Assembly: GCF_001509835.1 (NCBI RefSeq)
Contig: NZ_JXTJ01000006.1
Span: forward strand, 620,001 to 684,000
Reading direction: 5' to 3'
Length of the DNA stretch: 64,000 nt
Origin: Allobosea sp. WAO
Lineage (GTDB): Bacteria > Pseudomonadota > Alphaproteobacteria > Rhizobiales > Beijerinckiaceae
The notes beneath the pieces are model-generated. The model was not told the DNA's origin and did not search any database. It saw nothing but the letters and a program-made list of their open reading frames with translations. The position numbers and the translations under genes were made by a program. This document shows, in pieces, positions 9,773 to 21,080 of this stretch (positions within the stretch are counted from its first letter, which is position 1; each line of letters opens with the position of its first letter).

Positions 9773-10234
9773 ATGTCCGCGATGTCGACCATCCTGACCG
9801 GCGGCTGTCAGTGCGGCGCCGTGCGCTACCGTCTGAAGACGCCGCCGCATGAGGTTTCGGTCTGCTTCTGCCGGATGTGCCAGAAGGCGGCCGGCAGCTA
9901 CTTCGGCGCCTTCGCCAGCTCGCGCATCGGCGAGGTCGAGTGGACGCGCGGCCGGCCGGCGATCTTCAACTCGTCGGAGGTCGCCGAACGCGGCTTCTGC
10001 CGCGATTGCGGCACGCCGCTGACTTTCAGCTATCCGGGCCTAGGCTCGCTCTCGGTCTCGGTCGGAAGCCTCGACGATGCCGCGGCGTTCCAACCGAGCC
10101 ATGCCTACAGCATCGAGGGCAGGCCGGCCTGGTTCGACGAACTCTGCCGGCTCGAAGGCTCGCGTACTGAGGACGATATTCCGCCGGGGCTGCCGGAGTA
10201 TCGCTCGCGCCAGCATCCCGACCACGACACCTGA
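9773..10234 (+). CDS. GFA (CENP-V/glutathione-dependent formaldehyde-activating) family protein
   Basis: The 153-residue protein has the zinc-binding cysteine set of the GFA fold: GGCQCGAVRY (residues 11-20), CFCRMC (31-36) and CRDC (76-79). Members bind zinc and resemble glutathione-dependent formaldehyde-activating enzyme, although most, probably including this one, do not act on formaldehyde. The ATG at 9773 follows GAGGGAAG very closely, and a second ATG at 9782 is possible. It is a cytoplasmic, apparently single gene facing the convergent DUF4167-like gene. A specific reaction cannot be assigned. Confidence 0.88.
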   Translation: MSAMSTILTGGCQCGAVRYRLKTPPHEVSVCFCRMCQKAAGSYFGAFASSRIGEVEWTRGRPAIFNSSEVAERGFCRDCGTPLTFSYPGLGSLSVSVGSLDDAAAFQPSHAYSIEGRPAWFDELCRLEGSRTEDDIPPGLPEYRSRQHPDHDT

Positions 10235-10244
10235 GGGGCGTCGC

Positions 10245-10457
10245 TCAGGCGGCGCGTTCCTCGGCGAGTGAACGCAGGTAATGCTCGGCCTGCTGGTAAT
10301 GGCGTTCCGCTTCGATGCGGTCGCCCGCCAGCGCCGCGGCCTGCGCCAGCGTGAGGCAGCGCTCATAGGCCTGGCGCATGGCTGCCGGGCCGAGGCTGCC
10401 GCGCTGAGGCCGCGGGGCAGGGCGGGACATCTGGGTTCTCGGGCGGCGATCGTTCAT
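10245..10457 (-). CDS. Short DUF4167-like protein
   Basis: This is a 70-residue protein. After a basic, proline-rich lead (MNDRRPRTQMSRPAPRPQRG) it has a helical hairpin whose AGDRIEAERHYQQAEHYLR segment matches the core of DUF4167 proteins common in Hyphomicrobiales. Usual DUF4167 proteins are several times longer, with an RNA-binding-like basic tail, so this is a minimal version. The Shine-Dalgarno sequence AAAGGAGG sits seven bases before the ATG and makes the gene convincing despite its size. It lies 11 bp downstream of a possible 31-codon gene on the same strand. Function unknown. Confidence 0.78.
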   Translation of the reverse strand: MNDRRPRTQMSRPAPRPQRGSLGPAAMRQAYERCLTLAQAAALAGDRIEAERHYQQAEHYLRSLAEERAA

Positions 10458-10468
10458 CGCTGCCTCCT

Positions 10469-10564
10469 TTATCCAAGGATCTCCGCGACGATCTTGCGGA
10501 GTTCCTCGCGGCTCAGGCCGCAGGGCTGCGGCTTCCAGTCGGGATGGGCTCTACGCGGCGTCAT
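10469..10564 (-). CDS. Possible 31-residue small protein
   Basis: The reading frame MTPRRAHPDW...AEILG resembles, from memory, a class of short rhizobial proteins with a WKPQPCGLSREEL core. It ends 11 bp before the well-supported DUF4167-like gene, so the two could form an operon. No good ribosome-binding site precedes the ATG at 10564. An earlier in-frame ATG at 10627 would give 52 residues and has GGA upstream. The call rests on composition and position and could be wrong. Confidence 0.4.
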   Translation of the reverse strand: MTPRRAHPDWKPQPCGLSREELRKIVAEILG

Positions 10565-10888
10565 GGCGATCGTGGCGTTGTGCTGGGTCTGGTTATTCTT
10601 GGTGTTGATCTCAGTGTGCTTTTTCATTGGAATCCATATCGGCGCCCGGCTGGGCCGGGCGTTAGTCAGGGTGGAAAAGTCGAACGCAGGAGGAGCGGTT
10701 CGCTGCACCAGGCAGCGATCAAACTTCTGAGTTTGCCGCGGCGAAAGGGCTCGTCTCTCGATCTCGAGGACTGGAGCCAGCCGAACTCTTCTGGTCGACG
10801 CATCGTATCTAGCAACGCAATGTGGCGAATTAAGGTTCCCGATGTTGCGCGGGAAATTCGGCAGGCGCTGCCTCACTGCACGACGATC
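10565..10888. other. Intergenic stretch with no confident gene
   Basis: About 320 bases between the possible small gene and the exported protein at 10889. A plus-strand frame at 10563-10730 would give a 55-residue hydrophobic peptide but lacks a ribosome-binding site. I see no clear repeat or terminator. Confidence 0.5.
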
Positions 10889-11518
10889 TCACTCCACGAC
10901 GAGTTCCTGGCGGGCGAGGATGCGCGGCCCGCTGAGCGGCGCGTTCATGACGTAGCGCAGCTCGTACAAGCCGGCCTCCGCCGGTGCCTCGAGCGTGTCC
11001 TCGACATTCTCGGCCGGGTAGAAGCTCGGCCCCTCGGCTTCGGCCGGTTCGCCGGGCTTGACCAGCACGACCCGGTCGCGGTCGCCATTGGGGCCGATGC
11101 CGCGAATAGGCAGCGCCTGCGAACGCCCGACGCGGCGGGGTGCGGCTAGCGTCGCCTCCGGAACCGTCGTGGTCAGTGTCTGGCGCAGCAGGATCACCGG
11201 CTTGCCATCGGTCTCGCCGAGCAAGCGCAACTCGAAGCTGCCGGTCTCGCCGGGGGCGGGCAGGGCGAGCACCGAGGCTGAACCGAGCGGGGCGGCGACG
11301 ATGGCGGCCTCAGGCGGATCGCTCGGCCGCGCGATGGCGAGCCGGGCGCCGGCGGGGGCGCGGCTGACGAAGGCGCTCGCCATCGCGCCCGCCATCAGCG
11401 AGCGCGGCGCCGACAGGGACGGGCCCTGGGCCGGGCGGGCCGATTTCGGCGGCTGGGCGAAGGCGGGCGCGGCGAGCCCGGCCAGGGCCAGCAGGAGGTG
11501 ACGGCGGTGCAGGATCAT
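10889..11518 (-). CDS. Exported protein of unknown function, coupled to the K+ channel gene
   Basis: The 209-residue protein opens with a signal peptide (MILHRRHLLLALAGLAAPAFAQ). The rest is rich in Ala/Pro and beta-strand-like: a first module around APAGARLAIARPSD, and a last module, GLYELRYVMNAPLSGPRILARQELVV, that resembles the immunoglobulin-like strand pattern in some bacterial VWA/BatA-type exported proteins. Its ATG overlaps the TGA of the upstream channel gene (ATGA), so translation is likely coupled. The frame is open further upstream, but that part is antisense to nothing conserved and lacks a signal sequence. It may be an accessory to the channel, but this is only inference. Confidence 0.75.
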   Translation of the reverse strand: MILHRRHLLLALAGLAAPAFAQPPKSARPAQGPSLSAPRSLMAGAMASAFVSRAPAGARLAIARPSDPPEAAIVAAPLGSASVLALPAPGETGSFELRLLGETDGKPVILLRQTLTTTVPEATLAAPRRVGRSQALPIRGIGPNGDRDRVVLVKPGEPAEAEGPSFYPAENVEDTLEAPAEAGLYELRYVMNAPLSGPRILARQELVVE

Positions 11519-12666
11519 GGCGCGAGGCGCTGCAGATGCGCGGCGAGGTCCGGATAGCGGCTGGTCAGCGCCCGGAAATCGATGGGGTCGAGCACTAGGA
11601 GTTTGCTCGGCACCTTGGCGCGCGCGGCGAGCCGGGCGCGCGCGCCGGGCGTCTCGAATGGCAGTTCGCCGAAATGGCAGCCTTCTTCCAAGGTCTCGCT
11701 CGCCTCCTCGCGCATGACCTCGACCTCGCCGCTGGCGACGAAGTAGAGCGCCTGTGCCGGTTCCTCGGGCCGCAGGATGACGGCGCCGCCGCGCACGCTC
11801 TGTGCCCGCAGAACCCGCATGATCTCGGCGATCTCGGCGGCATTGAGGCCGCTGAACAGCGGCACCCTGGCGATCATGCTCCAGGTCACTACGAATTCGC
11901 GGCGGTGGATCTCCTGCGCGAAGGCGGTGGCGATGATGCCGACCGGGAGCGCCAGCATGACGAGTCCCATCACCGCGGTGAACGAGGCGACGACCTTGCC
12001 GAGCGGGCTCGTCGGAAAGACGTCGCCATAGCCGACCGTGGTCAGGGTGATGATCGCCCACCACATCGCATCGGGGATGGTGGCGAATTTCTCCGGCTGG
12101 ACGTCGTGCTCGGCGAAATGCATCGCGGTCGCCGCCAGCAGCATCACGCCGATCAGGATGACGAAACAGGCGACCAGCGCCTTGCGCTCCGCTGCCAGCG
12201 CGGCGGCGAGCGAGGCCATGCCGGGCGAGTAGCGGCCGAGCTTGAAGAAGCGCAGCAGCCTGAACAGCAGCAGGATCTTGAGGTCGTTATAGCCGAGGAG
12301 CGCGGTGTAGAGCGGCACGGTCGCCAGGAAATCGACGATGGCCGGGCCCGAAAGCGCATAGGCGCGGCGTGCGGCGCCGTCGCTCAGCCCGCGATAGCGG
12401 GCATGCTCCGGGGCGGTCCACAGGCGCAGGCCGTATTCGAGGGTGAAGATCACGACCGAGACGAGCTCGATCCAGAAGAACAGCCGGCCGTGGGAGGCCG
12501 CGAGGCTCGGTACCGACTCCAGCACCAGCGCCGCGACATTGACGATGATCAGCAGGACGAGCCCGCCATGGACGAGGCGCACGGAGAGATCGTCTCCGGC
12601 GCCCTTGTCGATGATCAGATGCGCCCGCCGCCGCCAGCTCATGCCAGGCTGCGGGACGGGCGCCAT
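11515..12666 (-). CDS. Voltage-gated-type K+ channel with cyclic-nucleotide-binding domain
   Basis: The 383-residue membrane protein follows the six-segment plan. A voltage-sensor domain comes first, with an S4-like basic helix ILLLFRLLRFFKLGR (about 131-145). The pore helix and selectivity filter TTVGYGD (209-215), S6 at about 225-250, and a cytoplasmic cyclic-nucleotide-binding domain at about 265-380 follow. The phosphate-binding cassette region is seen as HFGELPF (331-337). This is the organisation of the Mesorhizobium MloK1 channel, which conducts K+ and is gated by cAMP. The gene starts 8 bp after alaS and overlaps the next exported gene by four bases. The cassette lacks a clear RA/RT cyclic-nucleotide contact, so ligand binding is uncertain. 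Confidence 0.92.
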   Translation of the reverse strand: MAPVPQPGMSWRRRAHLIIDKGAGDDLSVRLVHGGLVLLIIVNVAALVLESVPSLAASHGRLFFWIELVSVVIFTLEYGLRLWTAPEHARYRGLSDGAARRAYALSGPAIVDFLATVPLYTALLGYNDLKILLLFRLLRFFKLGRYSPGMASLAAALAAERKALVACFVILIGVMLLAATAMHFAEHDVQPEKFATIPDAMWWAIITLTTVGYGDVFPTSPLGKVVASFTAVMGLVMLALPVGIIATAFAQEIHRREFVVTWSMIARVPLFSGLNAAEIAEIMRVLRAQSVRGGAVILRPEEPAQALYFVASGEVEVMREEASETLEEGCHFGELPFETPGARARLAARAKVPSKLLVLDPIDFRALTSRYPDLAAHLQRLAP

Positions 12667-12674
12667 CTTGCGCC

Positions 12675-15317
<2,643 letters not shown>

Positions 15318-15445
15318 CGCAATCTTGGCTCTGGTTCTCTGGCAAGGGACCGGCGCAGCCGGAAAGGGTGAAAGGTTCTAGTCAGCACCGTCGTCACTGT
15401 CCAGAAACGCCATCGCCGGCAATGCCCCCGATAAGGGGTTGGAGT

Positions 15446-15479
15446 CAAAAAGAAACGGACGGCTCGCGCCGCCCGTCTC
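15446..15479 (-). terminator. Rho-independent terminator downstream of recA
   Basis: Read on the minus strand, a 12-bp GC-rich stem with G-U pairs (GAGACGGGCGGC / GCCGTCCGTTTC, tetraloop GCGA) is followed by TTTTTGAC. It lies about 40 bases after the recA stop. Confidence 0.85.
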
Positions 15480-15516
15480 GTATCGTCCCGCCAAACGCGT
15501 CGGAGCAGCGGCCGTC

Positions 15517-16602
<1,086 letters not shown>

Positions 16603-16987
16603 GACGTGCGCTCCTTATGGCAGGGGCGCGTGGACATCTCAATCGCGCCGATCACCAACTATGGTCACTGTTTGTTCTCGTGTGCAAGTTCTTTTTTTGT
16701 TCTCGATGAAGTGGCGCTTTCTTAGGTCCAGCAGGCCGGGCTCGACGCCGACCTCAGGCCGCAGACAGGCTCGCGCGCCGGCTGCGTCGGAGGGCGCGTG
16801 GCGAGGCCCGCCGACCGGTCTTTGGCATCGCATGCGCCCGGCGCAGGGCCGTCCGCACATGACCGGCCTCGACCGGGGAGGCGGGTTGCAGGAAGACCGG
16901 GTCAACGCCGCCACAGCGCATATCGACCCGGCCTCGATGCCGGACAGTACGAGGTCCGGTGGCGGCGAGGCCCGGGGGGGAACTGGT
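16603..16987. other. Divergent control region between recA and an MFS gene
   Basis: About 385 bases. It holds the recA Shine-Dalgarno sequence, the LexA box and T-rich promoter-like DNA near 16670-16710, and leads into the MFS gene. No further gene is supported. The plus-strand frame is open here, but the peptide has no membrane or family features. Confidence 0.6.
16688..16702 (-). promoter_or_regulatory. LexA (SOS) box of recA
   Basis: The plus strand reads GTTC, seven T, GTTC, an exact match to the alphaproteobacterial LexA site GTTC-N7-GTTC (GAAC-N7-GAAC on the other strand). It lies 86 bases upstream of the recA start. A further GTTC lies just outside the box. Confidence 0.88.
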
Positions 16988-18202
16988 GTGAAGCTGCCAT
17001 TGTGGGGGAGCGCTCTCAGCGCGACTCTCCTCGTGCAAGTCGCAAGCTCGTTCGCCGCTGCCGCGATTCCGCTTCTGGGACCGATCCTGACACTGCGCTG
17101 GGGCCTGGCGCCCGAGGATATCGGCTATGTCTCGGCCGTGGTCTCGGTCGGGATATGCTGGTTCCTGGCCTGCGGCGGGCCGATGCTCGATCATTACGGG
17201 CCGATCCGTACATTGCAGCTCGGTCTGGTCTTCGTCGCCGTTGGCCTTGCGCTGCTGGCGCAGCCGCTCGGCGCGCTCGGCCTCGTCGGCGCGCTGCTCG
17301 TCGGCCTGGGACTGGCGCCGAACACGCCCGCCGGCAGCCAGGTGCTGATGCGTGCCTCGCCGCCAGAACACCGCACGCTGATCTTCTCGGTCAAGCAGGC
17401 GGGCGTACCGCTCGGAGGCGCGATCGCCGGCATCGTGGTCGCGCCGCTTGTGCTGGCATTCGGCTTCACCGGCGCGGTCGCGGCGCTGGTCGCCATCGTG
17501 CTCGTCTGCGCCCTGCTGGCCCAGCTCTTCCAGCGGCGGCTCGATGCGGAGAAGGGGCCGCGCAACCCGGGCTGGCCGCGCCTGTTCCTGTCGCCATCCT
17601 CCCTGACCAGGGCGGCGCGGGTTCTCAATTCCCATCCGAGCCTGCCGATGCTGACCGCGATGGGGGTGGCGTTTTCGATCACGCAGGCCTGCATCACTGC
17701 GTTCACGGCGACCTACATGGTTACCGAGCGTGGGCAGAGCCTGGCGCAGGCCGGGCTCTACATGTCGATGCTGCTCGCGGCGAGCACGGTGGCCCGCATC
17801 TTCTTCGGCTGGCTGGCGGACAGGCTGGGCTCGGGCCTCACCCTGCTCTCCGTGCTGGCATTGGGAGCGGGCGGGACAGTGCTGCTGCTGGTCTGGTCCG
17901 CACCTGCCAGCCCCTGGCTGATTTATGGCTGCATGGTGCTGGTCGGCGCGACCTCGATGGGCTGGAACGGCGTCCACATGGCCGAGCTGGCGCGGGCTTC
18001 ACCGGTCGCGCTGATCGGCGAGGTGACCTCCGGCGCCAGCCTGTTCGGCTTCATAGGCTCGATCTGCGGGCCGCTGCTCTTTGCCATCGTCGCCGGCCGG
18101 ACGGGGAGCTTCACCTGGTCCTTCGTGCTCGTCGCCGGCCAGCTGATCGCCTTCGGCATCTTCGCCCTTTGCCGGCGGCCCTATCGCGCGCCGCCGGCAT
18201 AG
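16988..18202 (+). CDS. Major facilitator superfamily transporter
   Basis: The predicted 404-residue inner-membrane protein has about twelve hydrophobic helices. MFS marks include the loop GWLADRLGSG between helices in the second half and the conserved VKQAGVPLGGAIAG in helix 4-5. The subgroup resembles cyanate/nitrate-type or CynX-like porters, but the substrate is not clear. The GTG at 16988 is preferred because a GGGGGGG run lies just upstream and the first membrane helix follows directly (KLPLWGSALSATLLVQ). An ATG at 16937 would add 17 glycine-rich residues. The gene is divergent from recA and unrelated to it in function. Confidence 0.83.
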   Translation: MKLPLWGSALSATLLVQVASSFAAAAIPLLGPILTLRWGLAPEDIGYVSAVVSVGICWFLACGGPMLDHYGPIRTLQLGLVFVAVGLALLAQPLGALGLVGALLVGLGLAPNTPAGSQVLMRASPPEHRTLIFSVKQAGVPLGGAIAGIVVAPLVLAFGFTGAVAALVAIVLVCALLAQLFQRRLDAEKGPRNPGWPRLFLSPSSLTRAARVLNSHPSLPMLTAMGVAFSITQACITAFTATYMVTERGQSLAQAGLYMSMLLAASTVARIFFGWLADRLGSGLTLLSVLALGAGGTVLLLVWSAPASPWLIYGCMVLVGATSMGWNGVHMAELARASPVALIGEVTSGASLFGFIGSICGPLLFAIVAGRTGSFTWSFVLVAGQLIAFGIFALCRRPYRAPPA

Positions 18203-18306
18203 AAGGGAGCCGAAGGGTCGAACGGTGCGGTGTTGGCATTGCAGCACGGCGATCGAAGCAGCGACGTGCTATGCCGTCCGTGCTTCCCCCGCGGATCGGG
18301 CCCTTC

Positions 18307-18840
18307 ATGCGCACCCGGCTTCTTCGCCTCCTGCTTATCCCGGTCGACCTCGTCGTCGGCCTGATCATCGTGCTCGACGAGCTGGCGCGGCCACTCTACC
18401 GGCCGCTGCTTGCCTGGTTCAGCTCGTTCCGGATCGTCGCCCGGATCGAGGCGGCGATCGGGCGCCTGCCGCCCTATGGCGTGCTCGCCCTGCTGGCGGT
18501 GCCCTTCGCGGTGGCCGAACCGCTGAAGCTGCTCTCGCTCCTCCTGCTGGCGCGCGGTGCCTGGTTCGGCGGCATCGCGCTGATGGCGGTCGGCCATCTC
18601 ACGAGCTTCCTTTTGGTCGAGCGGGTTTATCATGCCGGGCGCGCGCAATTGCTGACGATCGGCTGGTTCGCGCGCTGCATGGAATGGCTCGACCGGATCA
18701 GGAAGATCGTCTTCGAGCGGGTCAAGGCCTCGGCGGTCTGGCAACGCGCCGTGGTGCTGGGCCACGCGGTGCGGGAGCGGGCGCGCTCCTGGCTCGGATG
18801 GCTGCGGGCCCGGCGGCAAAGGGGAGGGAAATCGGGCTGA
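18307..18840 (+). CDS. Membrane protein of unknown function
   Basis: This is a 177-residue protein from the ATG at 18307; an ATG at 18271 would add 12 residues. There is a first hydrophobic helix (LLRLLLIPVDLVVGLIIVLD), then two more at about residues 58-105 (YGVLALLAVPFAVAEPLK and the LLLLARGAWFGGIALM segment). A basic, amphipathic C-terminal third follows with many Arg/Lys and ends RRQRGGKSG. The pattern resembles uncharacterised membrane proteins of Hyphomicrobiales. It lies 104 bp downstream of the MFS gene and is convergent with the next membrane protein. I cannot assign a role. Confidence 0.72.
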   Translation: MRTRLLRLLLIPVDLVVGLIIVLDELARPLYRPLLAWFSSFRIVARIEAAIGRLPPYGVLALLAVPFAVAEPLKLLSLLLLARGAWFGGIALMAVGHLTSFLLVERVYHAGRAQLLTIGWFARCMEWLDRIRKIVFERVKASAVWQRAVVLGHAVRERARSWLGWLRARRQRGGKSG

Positions 18841-18855
18841 GGCGAGGGGAGGTGC

Positions 18856-19353
18856 CTAGCCCGCCGATTTCCCGGGCGGCTCCGGGCCGGCCGGTTCCGG
18901 TACCTTCTGCCAGGCTGCGCCGAGGCGTTCCAGCTCCAGCGTGTAACAGTAGACCGAGAACAGGATGATGAAGACCAGGATGCAGCGCCAGAGCAGCCCG
19001 GCGTCGAGGCTGAGCTGCTGGATCGCCGGCAACTGGCGCAGGAAATAGATCGAGAAGAGCGCTCCGCCGAAAATCGAGGAGAGGCGGCCGGCAAAGGCGA
19101 GGAGATGGCCTAGCACCGGGCTGTAGATGCCGTCAGGCACCGGGAGCTGCCGCAGGCGCGTCCAGTAGCAGCTCTGGCCGATCAGGATGGCGATGACGAC
19201 CTGCAGCAGGATCGAAGCCGGCAGGCTGTGCAGCTCGCCGGGCTTCTCGGTGACGATCCGGAACGCCATGTGGATGTAGAAGAGCAGCAGCGCGGCGCAG
19301 ATGGTCTGCAGCAGGAGCAGGATGCCATAGGCGAGGCGCGGCCGTGCGGTCAT
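18856..19353 (-). CDS. Four-helix membrane protein of unknown function
   Basis: The 165-residue protein has four hydrophobic segments: YGILLLLQTICAALLLFYI, SILLQVVIAILIG, a third around AFAGRLSSIFGGALFSIYF, and ILVFIILFSVYCY. A short soluble tail with proline and glutamate follows (VPEPAGPEPPGKSAG). No catalytic or transport motif stands out. It lies just downstream of the TetR gene on the same strand (31 bp), so it may be cotranscribed with it. Function unknown. Confidence 0.75.
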   Translation of the reverse strand: MTARPRLAYGILLLLQTICAALLLFYIHMAFRIVTEKPGELHSLPASILLQVVIAILIGQSCYWTRLRQLPVPDGIYSPVLGHLLAFAGRLSSIFGGALFSIYFLRQLPAIQQLSLDAGLLWRCILVFIILFSVYCYTLELERLGAAWQKVPEPAGPEPPGKSAG

Positions 19354-19384
19354 GGCGGCAAACTAGTCATTGGCCGGGAGGCGA

Positions 19385-19972
19385 TCAAACGGCGGTTTCG
19401 CGCAAGGCCGCGCCTGCCAACGCCGCGGCGGCGCGACCGGCTGCCTCGACATAGGCCGGGTCGCGGTGGATCAGCATGATAGCGAAGGCGCCGTCCATCA
19501 GCAGCACGATCTGGCGCGCCAGCTCCTTGGGGGCAGCAATGCCGTGCGCCGCGCAGGCGCTGGCAAGCCAGCTCTCGAAGCCGGCCTTGTGGCGGACGCC
19601 GATCTTGATGGCGGGATGGCCGGGCAGGGCGGCGAGTTCGGCGGCGGTGCGCAGGAAGCCGCAGCCCTTCCAGCGCGGATTGCGTGCGGCCCGCGCGAGA
19701 TTCTGGAAGATCGCCTCGACCTTCTCCGGCAGCCCGCCCCCGGCGGCATCGAACCAGCCAGCCATCAGCTTGAGATTGGGCTGGTCGCGCGCTTCGAGAT
19801 AGGCGGCGACGAGCTCGTCCTTGCTCTCGAAATGGTAGTAGAGCGTGCGCTTGGTCAGGCCGGCCTTCTCGGCGACGGCATCGACGCTGACCGCGCGGAT
19901 GCCCTCGGCGTAGAAGAGCTTGCTCGCGGCGTCGACGATGCGCTTGCGCGTCGGGCTTTCGGGTTCGGTCAT
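19385..19972 (-). CDS. TetR/AcrR-family transcriptional regulator
   Basis: The 195-residue repressor-type protein has an N-terminal helix-turn-helix (RIVDAASKLFYAEGIRAVSV ... AGLTKRTLYYHFESKDEL, residues about 10-55), the standard TetR DNA-binding domain. An all-helical ligand-binding domain with a cysteine in KGCGFLR follows. The ATG at 19972 is chosen because the HTH then sits at the normal distance. A GTATAC-flanked inverted repeat lies immediately upstream, between this gene and the divergent crotonase, so it probably controls that gene and itself. The inducer may be an acyl-CoA, which is inferred from the neighbour only. Confidence 0.9.
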   Translation of the reverse strand: MTEPESPTRKRIVDAASKLFYAEGIRAVSVDAVAEKAGLTKRTLYYHFESKDELVAAYLEARDQPNLKLMAGWFDAAGGGLPEKVEAIFQNLARAARNPRWKGCGFLRTAAELAALPGHPAIKIGVRHKAGFESWLASACAAHGIAAPKELARQIVLLMDGAFAIMLIHRDPAYVEAAGRAAAALAGAALRETAV

Positions 19973-19980
19973 GCCGTTAT

Positions 19981-20002
19981 GTATACCGTATAGGTAGTAT
20001 AC
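19981..20002. promoter_or_regulatory. Candidate TetR operator
   Basis: Two GTATAC blocks 10 bases apart (19981-19986 and 19997-20002) form an inverted repeat in the narrow gap between the TetR gene and the crotonase gene. Position and symmetry fit autoregulation. It is not experimentally known. Confidence 0.6.
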
Positions 20003-20057
20003 GTAAATGGACTGGCGAGGCAGCGTGGCGGCACCCAAACCGCTGGAGCCCATGGCC

Positions 20058-20879
20058 ATGTCCGAGATCGACACCGTCCTCATGCAATGCCGGGAGGGCA
20101 TCGCGACGCTGACGCTCAACCGCCCCGCCAAGCTGAATGCGCTGAACTATGCGCTGATCGACCGCCTGCTTCTGCTGCTGGATCGGATCGAGACCGATCC
20201 TGCCATTCGCGCCGTGATCCTGACCGGGGCGGGCGAGCGCGCCTTCTCGGCCGGCGGCGACATCGCCGAATTCTCGCGCAGCGTCGCCGCCGGGCCCGAT
20301 TATGCGGTGCGGGATTTCGTGCGCCGCGGCCAGGCCCTGACGGCGCGGATCGAGGCCTTCCCGAAGCCTGTGATCGCGGCGGTGAACGGGCTCGCCTATG
20401 GCGGCGGCTGCGAGGTCACGGAAGCGGCCCATCTCGCGATCGCCAGCGAGCGTGCGATCTTCGCCAAGCCGGAGATCAATCTCGGCATGCCGCCGACCTT
20501 CGGCGGCACGCAGCGCCTGCCGCGCCTTGCCGGACGCAAGCGGGCGCTGGAACTGCTGCTGACCGGCGACCCGTTCACGCCGGAGCGGGCGCTCGAGATG
20601 GGGCTGATCAATCAGATCGTGCCAGATGACGATCTGCTGCCGGCGGCAAGGGCGCTGGCGCAGCGGATCATGCGGCATTCGCCGCTCGCGGCGGCCAGCA
20701 TCCTGACGGCGGTGACGCGCGGCATAAACGCCAGCATCGGCGAGGGCTTGCTGATCGAGAGCGAGCAGTTCGCCCGGATGGCACCGACCTTCGACCTGCG
20801 CCAGGGGCTCGACGCCTGGCTGGCGCGGCGCGCGCCAAACTATGCCGGCGCCTGGTCGCGCGCCGCGGCGGCGAAGTGA
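20058..20879 (+). CDS. Enoyl-CoA hydratase/isomerase family protein
   Basis: This 273-residue crotonase-fold protein acts on acyl-CoA thioesters, most often by hydrating 2-enoyl-CoA. The oxyanion-hole segments are FSAGGDI and GLAYGGGCE, with the glutamates of GGGCE and KPEINLGMPP in the two catalytic positions of true hydratases. The NRPAKLNALN segment near the N-terminus is also typical. GGAG lies nine bases before the ATG at 20058, which is favoured over ATGs at 20007 and 20052. It is divergent from a TetR regulator with an operator-like repeat between them, so its expression is probably ligand-controlled. No other beta-oxidation genes adjoin it. Confidence 0.93.
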   Translation: MSEIDTVLMQCREGIATLTLNRPAKLNALNYALIDRLLLLLDRIETDPAIRAVILTGAGERAFSAGGDIAEFSRSVAAGPDYAVRDFVRRGQALTARIEAFPKPVIAAVNGLAYGGGCEVTEAAHLAIASERAIFAKPEINLGMPPTFGGTQRLPRLAGRKRALELLLTGDPFTPERALEMGLINQIVPDDDLLPAARALAQRIMRHSPLAAASILTAVTRGINASIGEGLLIESEQFARMAPTFDLRQGLDAWLARRAPNYAGAWSRAAAAK

Positions 20880-21080
20880 TGGAGGGGCGGGCGTGCCCCT
20901 GATCCCGCGCGCAACCCGGCTTGGGCCGCCATTCGCAGCCAACCTTCGCTGCGGGACTTCCCGTCTCAGGCTGCAATTCATCTCGCCGCTGGCTACAGGC
21001 TCTTAAGCTTGCCGGTCCATACTCCGCGCGAACCGCAGCCCGCTCTGCGGGCCGGGCAACGGGATCTGGTCAGGAACGGC

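Noticed and set aside
10563..10730. Plus-strand 55-codon hydrophobic peptide
   Set aside because: No ribosome-binding site, and it overlaps the better minus-strand small frame. Hydrophobic peptides arise easily from such sequence.
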